From contig JBFWOJ010000001.1 of assembly GCA_050250575.1 (NCBI GenBank), positions 310,001 through 374,000 of the forward strand: DNA of 64,000 nucleotides, given 5' to 3'. The notes beneath the pieces are model-generated. The model was not told the origin of the DNA, searched no databases, and worked only from the letters and a program-made list of their open reading frames with translations. This stretch comes from SHVO01 sp050250575 (GTDB lineage Bacteria > Pseudomonadota > Alphaproteobacteria > Rhodospirillales > Rhodospirillaceae). This document shows positions 62,179-64,000 of the stretch, in pieces. Within the stretch, counting starts at the first letter, position 1, and the number at the start of each line of letters is the position of its first letter. Made by a program: the position numbers and the translations under genes.

Positions 62179-63612
62179 ATGGCCGACCTCAAGACCACCG
62201 AAACGTTGTTTTTCGACAAGACCGGCATGGACAAGAACTCCGTCAGCCGTGTCGTCGCAAACGCGCTTCAGGACTGCGACGACGGCGAGCTTTACATGGA
62301 GTACTGCCAGTCGGAGAGCTTCAGCTTCGACGACGGTCGCATCAAGAATGCCTCGTTCGACACCTCGCAGGGCTTCGGCCTGCGCGCCGTGTCCGGTGAA
62401 GTGACCGGCTTTGCGCACTCGACGACCTTGACCGAGCAAGCCATCGCCCGCGCCGGTGAGACCGTGCGCGCCGTGCGGACAGGGCGCGGCGGCACCCTCG
62501 CCGACCCGCCGTCGGGCACGAACCAGCAGCTCTATACCGATGAAAACCCGCTGCCGATGGTGCCGTTCGACATCAAGGTCGCGACGCTGGCCGAAATCGA
62601 CGCTTACGCCCGCAAGAAGGATCCGCGTGTGAAACAGGTGAGCGCGTCGCTCGCCGGGTCCTGGCAAGCGGTGCATATCTTGCGGCCGGATGGCTACAAC
62701 GTCGCCGACATCCGCCCGTTGGTGCGGCTCAACGTCAGTATCATTGTCGAGGACAAAGGCCGTATGGAAACCGGCAGCTACGGCGCCGGCGGCCGCGTTA
62801 CCTACGGTGAATTCCTGAAGGCCGATACCTGGCAGGCGGCGGTCGATGAAGCGCTACGCCAGGCGCTCGTCAACCTTGAAGCGGTCGATGCGCCGGGCGG
62901 CGAAATGGAAGTCGTGCTCGGTCCCGGGTGGCCCGGCGTGCTGCTGCACGAAGCGGTCGGTCACGGGCTGGAGGGCGACTTCAATCGCAAGAAGACTTCG
63001 GCCTTCTCAAATCTCATGGGTCAGCGCGTGGCGTCGAAAGGTGTCACCGTCATCGACGATGGCACCTTCCACGATCGCCGCGGCTCACTCACCGTCGATG
63101 ATGAAGGGACGCCAACCTCGCGCACGGTACTGATCGAAGACGGGATCCTCACAGGTTATCTCCAGGACCGCCTGAATGCGCGTCTCATGAACATGCGTCC
63201 GACCGGCAATGGCCGGCGGCAGTCTTACGCGCATCACCCCATGCCGCGCATGACCAACACCTTCATGCTGGGCGGCGATCGCCACCCGGATGAAATCATC
63301 GCTTCCGTCAAGAAGGGGCTTTACGCCGTGAATTTCGGCGGCGGACAGGTGGACATCACGTCGGGCAAGTTCGTCTTCTCGGCCACCGAGGCTTACATGA
63401 TCGAGAACGGCAAAATCGGCCGCCCGGTCAAGGGTGCGACCCTGATCGGGAATGGGCCGGATTCGATGCGTAAAGTGTCCATGATCGGCAACGACATGAA
63501 GCTCGATCCCGGCATCGGTACCTGCGGTAAGGACGGACAGGGCGTGCCGTGCGGCGTGGGACAGCCGACGTTGAAGATCGAACAACTCACCGTGGGCGGC
63601 ACCGCGGTCTAG
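62179..63612 (+). CDS. tldD: metalloprotease TldD
   Basis: A 477-residue zinc metalloprotease subunit that with TldE degrades unfolded small proteins and matures some peptide antibiotics. The HExxxH-type zinc motif is HEAVGHGLEGD near residue 258, with DRLNARLMNMRPTGNG and the C-terminal CGKDGQGVPCGVG. ATG 62179 (MADLKTTETLFFD) was chosen; the longer frame reads through ctaA. tldE is not present. Confidence 0.95.
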   Translation: MADLKTTETLFFDKTGMDKNSVSRVVANALQDCDDGELYMEYCQSESFSFDDGRIKNASFDTSQGFGLRAVSGEVTGFAHSTTLTEQAIARAGETVRAVRTGRGGTLADPPSGTNQQLYTDENPLPMVPFDIKVATLAEIDAYARKKDPRVKQVSASLAGSWQAVHILRPDGYNVADIRPLVRLNVSIIVEDKGRMETGSYGAGGRVTYGEFLKADTWQAAVDEALRQALVNLEAVDAPGGEMEVVLGPGWPGVLLHEAVGHGLEGDFNRKKTSAFSNLMGQRVASKGVTVIDDGTFHDRRGSLTVDDEGTPTSRTVLIEDGILTGYLQDRLNARLMNMRPTGNGRRQSYAHHPMPRMTNTFMLGGDRHPDEIIASVKKGLYAVNFGGGQVDITSGKFVFSATEAYMIENGKIGRPVKGATLIGNGPDSMRKVSMIGNDMKLDPGIGTCGKDGQGVPCGVGQPTLKIEQLTVGGTAV

Positions 63613-63694
63613 TTTTGCCTCGATACCCGAGGTAATCTTCCGTTGCGGCGCGGCGCCATTGGGGGACGGCCGCGGTTCTGGAGTTCGTTTCGCG

Positions 63695-64000
63695 ATGGCT
63701 CGCTGGCATGCCCTGTGGATGAAGCCGGTCCTCGCCCCTGACATCGAACGCGAACTGAATGTCGAGCGCCTTTTGGCTCTGGTGCGATTGCAACCCATCG
63801 CGGCCGTCGCGCATTCCGTCAACTCGCTGATTCTGACCGTCGCCGCCTGGCCTGATTTTCGGCATCCAATGTTCATGGCGCTTGCGGTCATCGTCCAGAT
63901 CGCCGCCGCCTGGCAGTTGCTGGTGTGGTGGAGCCGGCGCGGGCGATCGCGGCCGGGCGAGATCAAGGATCGCACCATCACCCGCCTTGTCCTATGGGCG
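63695..64000 (+). CDS. N-terminus of a membrane protein, cut by the right edge
   Basis: Open to the edge from ATG 63695 (MARWHALWMKPVLAPDIERE), 102 codons, with GGAG 14 bp upstream. The first part has helices (IAAVAHSVNSLILTVAAW; MFMALAVIVQIAAAWQLLVW), the layout of a signalling-protein sensor region such as those placed before GGDEF/EAL domains, but the output domain is beyond the window, so this is only a suggestion. Confidence 0.6.
   Translation, partial: MARWHALWMKPVLAPDIERELNVERLLALVRLQPIAAVAHSVNSLILTVAAWPDFRHPMFMALAVIVQIAAAWQLLVWWSRRGRSRPGEIKDRTITRLVLWA

Noticed and set aside
63618..63632. CCTCG-ATACC-CGAGG as the tldD terminator
   Set aside because: The stem is only 5 bp and lacks a following T-tract, so it was left out of the feature list.

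Overview
The window is a GC-rich chromosomal segment of an alphaproteobacterium. The placement rests on a class I lysyl-tRNA synthetase, a COX15/CtaA-type heme A synthase, DUF1289, DUF2333 and DUF2336 proteins, a CIRCE-controlled groESL, and intergenic palindromes of a type common in this class. Gene content and the Ala/Pro/Asp-rich ExbB would fit a Rhizomicrobium/Micropepsaceae- or Caulobacterales-like organism, but that finer placement is inference. I see no prophage, integrative element, complete insertion sequence, CRISPR array, rRNA or tRNA. It is mostly core-genome sequence with dense, often overlapping genes.

Layout: 1-0.9 kb, a DUF2336 gene running off the left edge with a possible small partner. 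1.1-4.6 kb, a dicarboxylate/amino-acid:cation symporter, adenine phosphoribosyltransferase and a Kef/YbaL-type antiporter. 4.8-11.8 kb, a phosphate regulon unit (pstS-pstC-pstA-pstB-phoB, minus strand) with a clear three-repeat Pho box, a hairpin after pstS, and very large PstC and PstA proteins; phoU and phoR are absent here. 11.9-12.3 kb, a gene-poor stretch with a 37-residue TatA-like ORF among scattered TGTCCTAA-type motifs. 12.3-15 kb, rpe and tkt. 15-18.6 kb, a PAS-PAS-GGDEF cyclase with a product-inhibition site, a small protein, and msrPQ. 18.7-22.7 kb, an energy-transduction operon tonB-exbB-exbD-exbD-TPR. 23.3-29 kb, a membrane protein with a degenerate GGDEF domain coupled to tam, then small genes, queF, msrB, a DUF2333 gene and an EamA transporter. 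29-32.5 kb, a SpoIIE-type phosphatase receptor behind a degenerate EAL protein.

32.8-42.6 kb is a plus-strand fatty-acid catabolic run: SCP2 carrier, acyl-CoA ligase, thiolase, FadN-order hydratase/dehydrogenase, two exported intradiol-dioxygenase-like proteins that keep all four iron ligands, acyl-CoA dehydrogenase, a thioesterase-like protein and an FKBP isomerase. 42.6-49.2 kb (minus) holds a receiver protein, an exported methyltransferase coupled to a small exported protein, a palindromic repeat element, a TonB-dependent receptor that the TonB/Exb unit could energise, and lysS. 49.4-55.5 kb (mostly plus) has a lysophospholipase-like hydrolase, a GH13 alpha-glucosidase, an Fe-S helicase, a zinc-ribbon protein and a ribbon-helix-helix protein beside a sharp palindrome. 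55.5-64 kb has panE, two unknown proteins, groESL with CIRCE, a lipid-A-type small membrane protein with a GT2 glycosyltransferase, ctaA, tldD and the start of a membrane protein cut by the right edge.

The items most worth a second look are the dioxygenase pair inside the beta-oxidation run, the exported methyltransferase pair, the TatA-like micro-ORF, the enlarged PstC/PstA, and the catalytically dead c-di-GMP-type proteins tied to other output modules.
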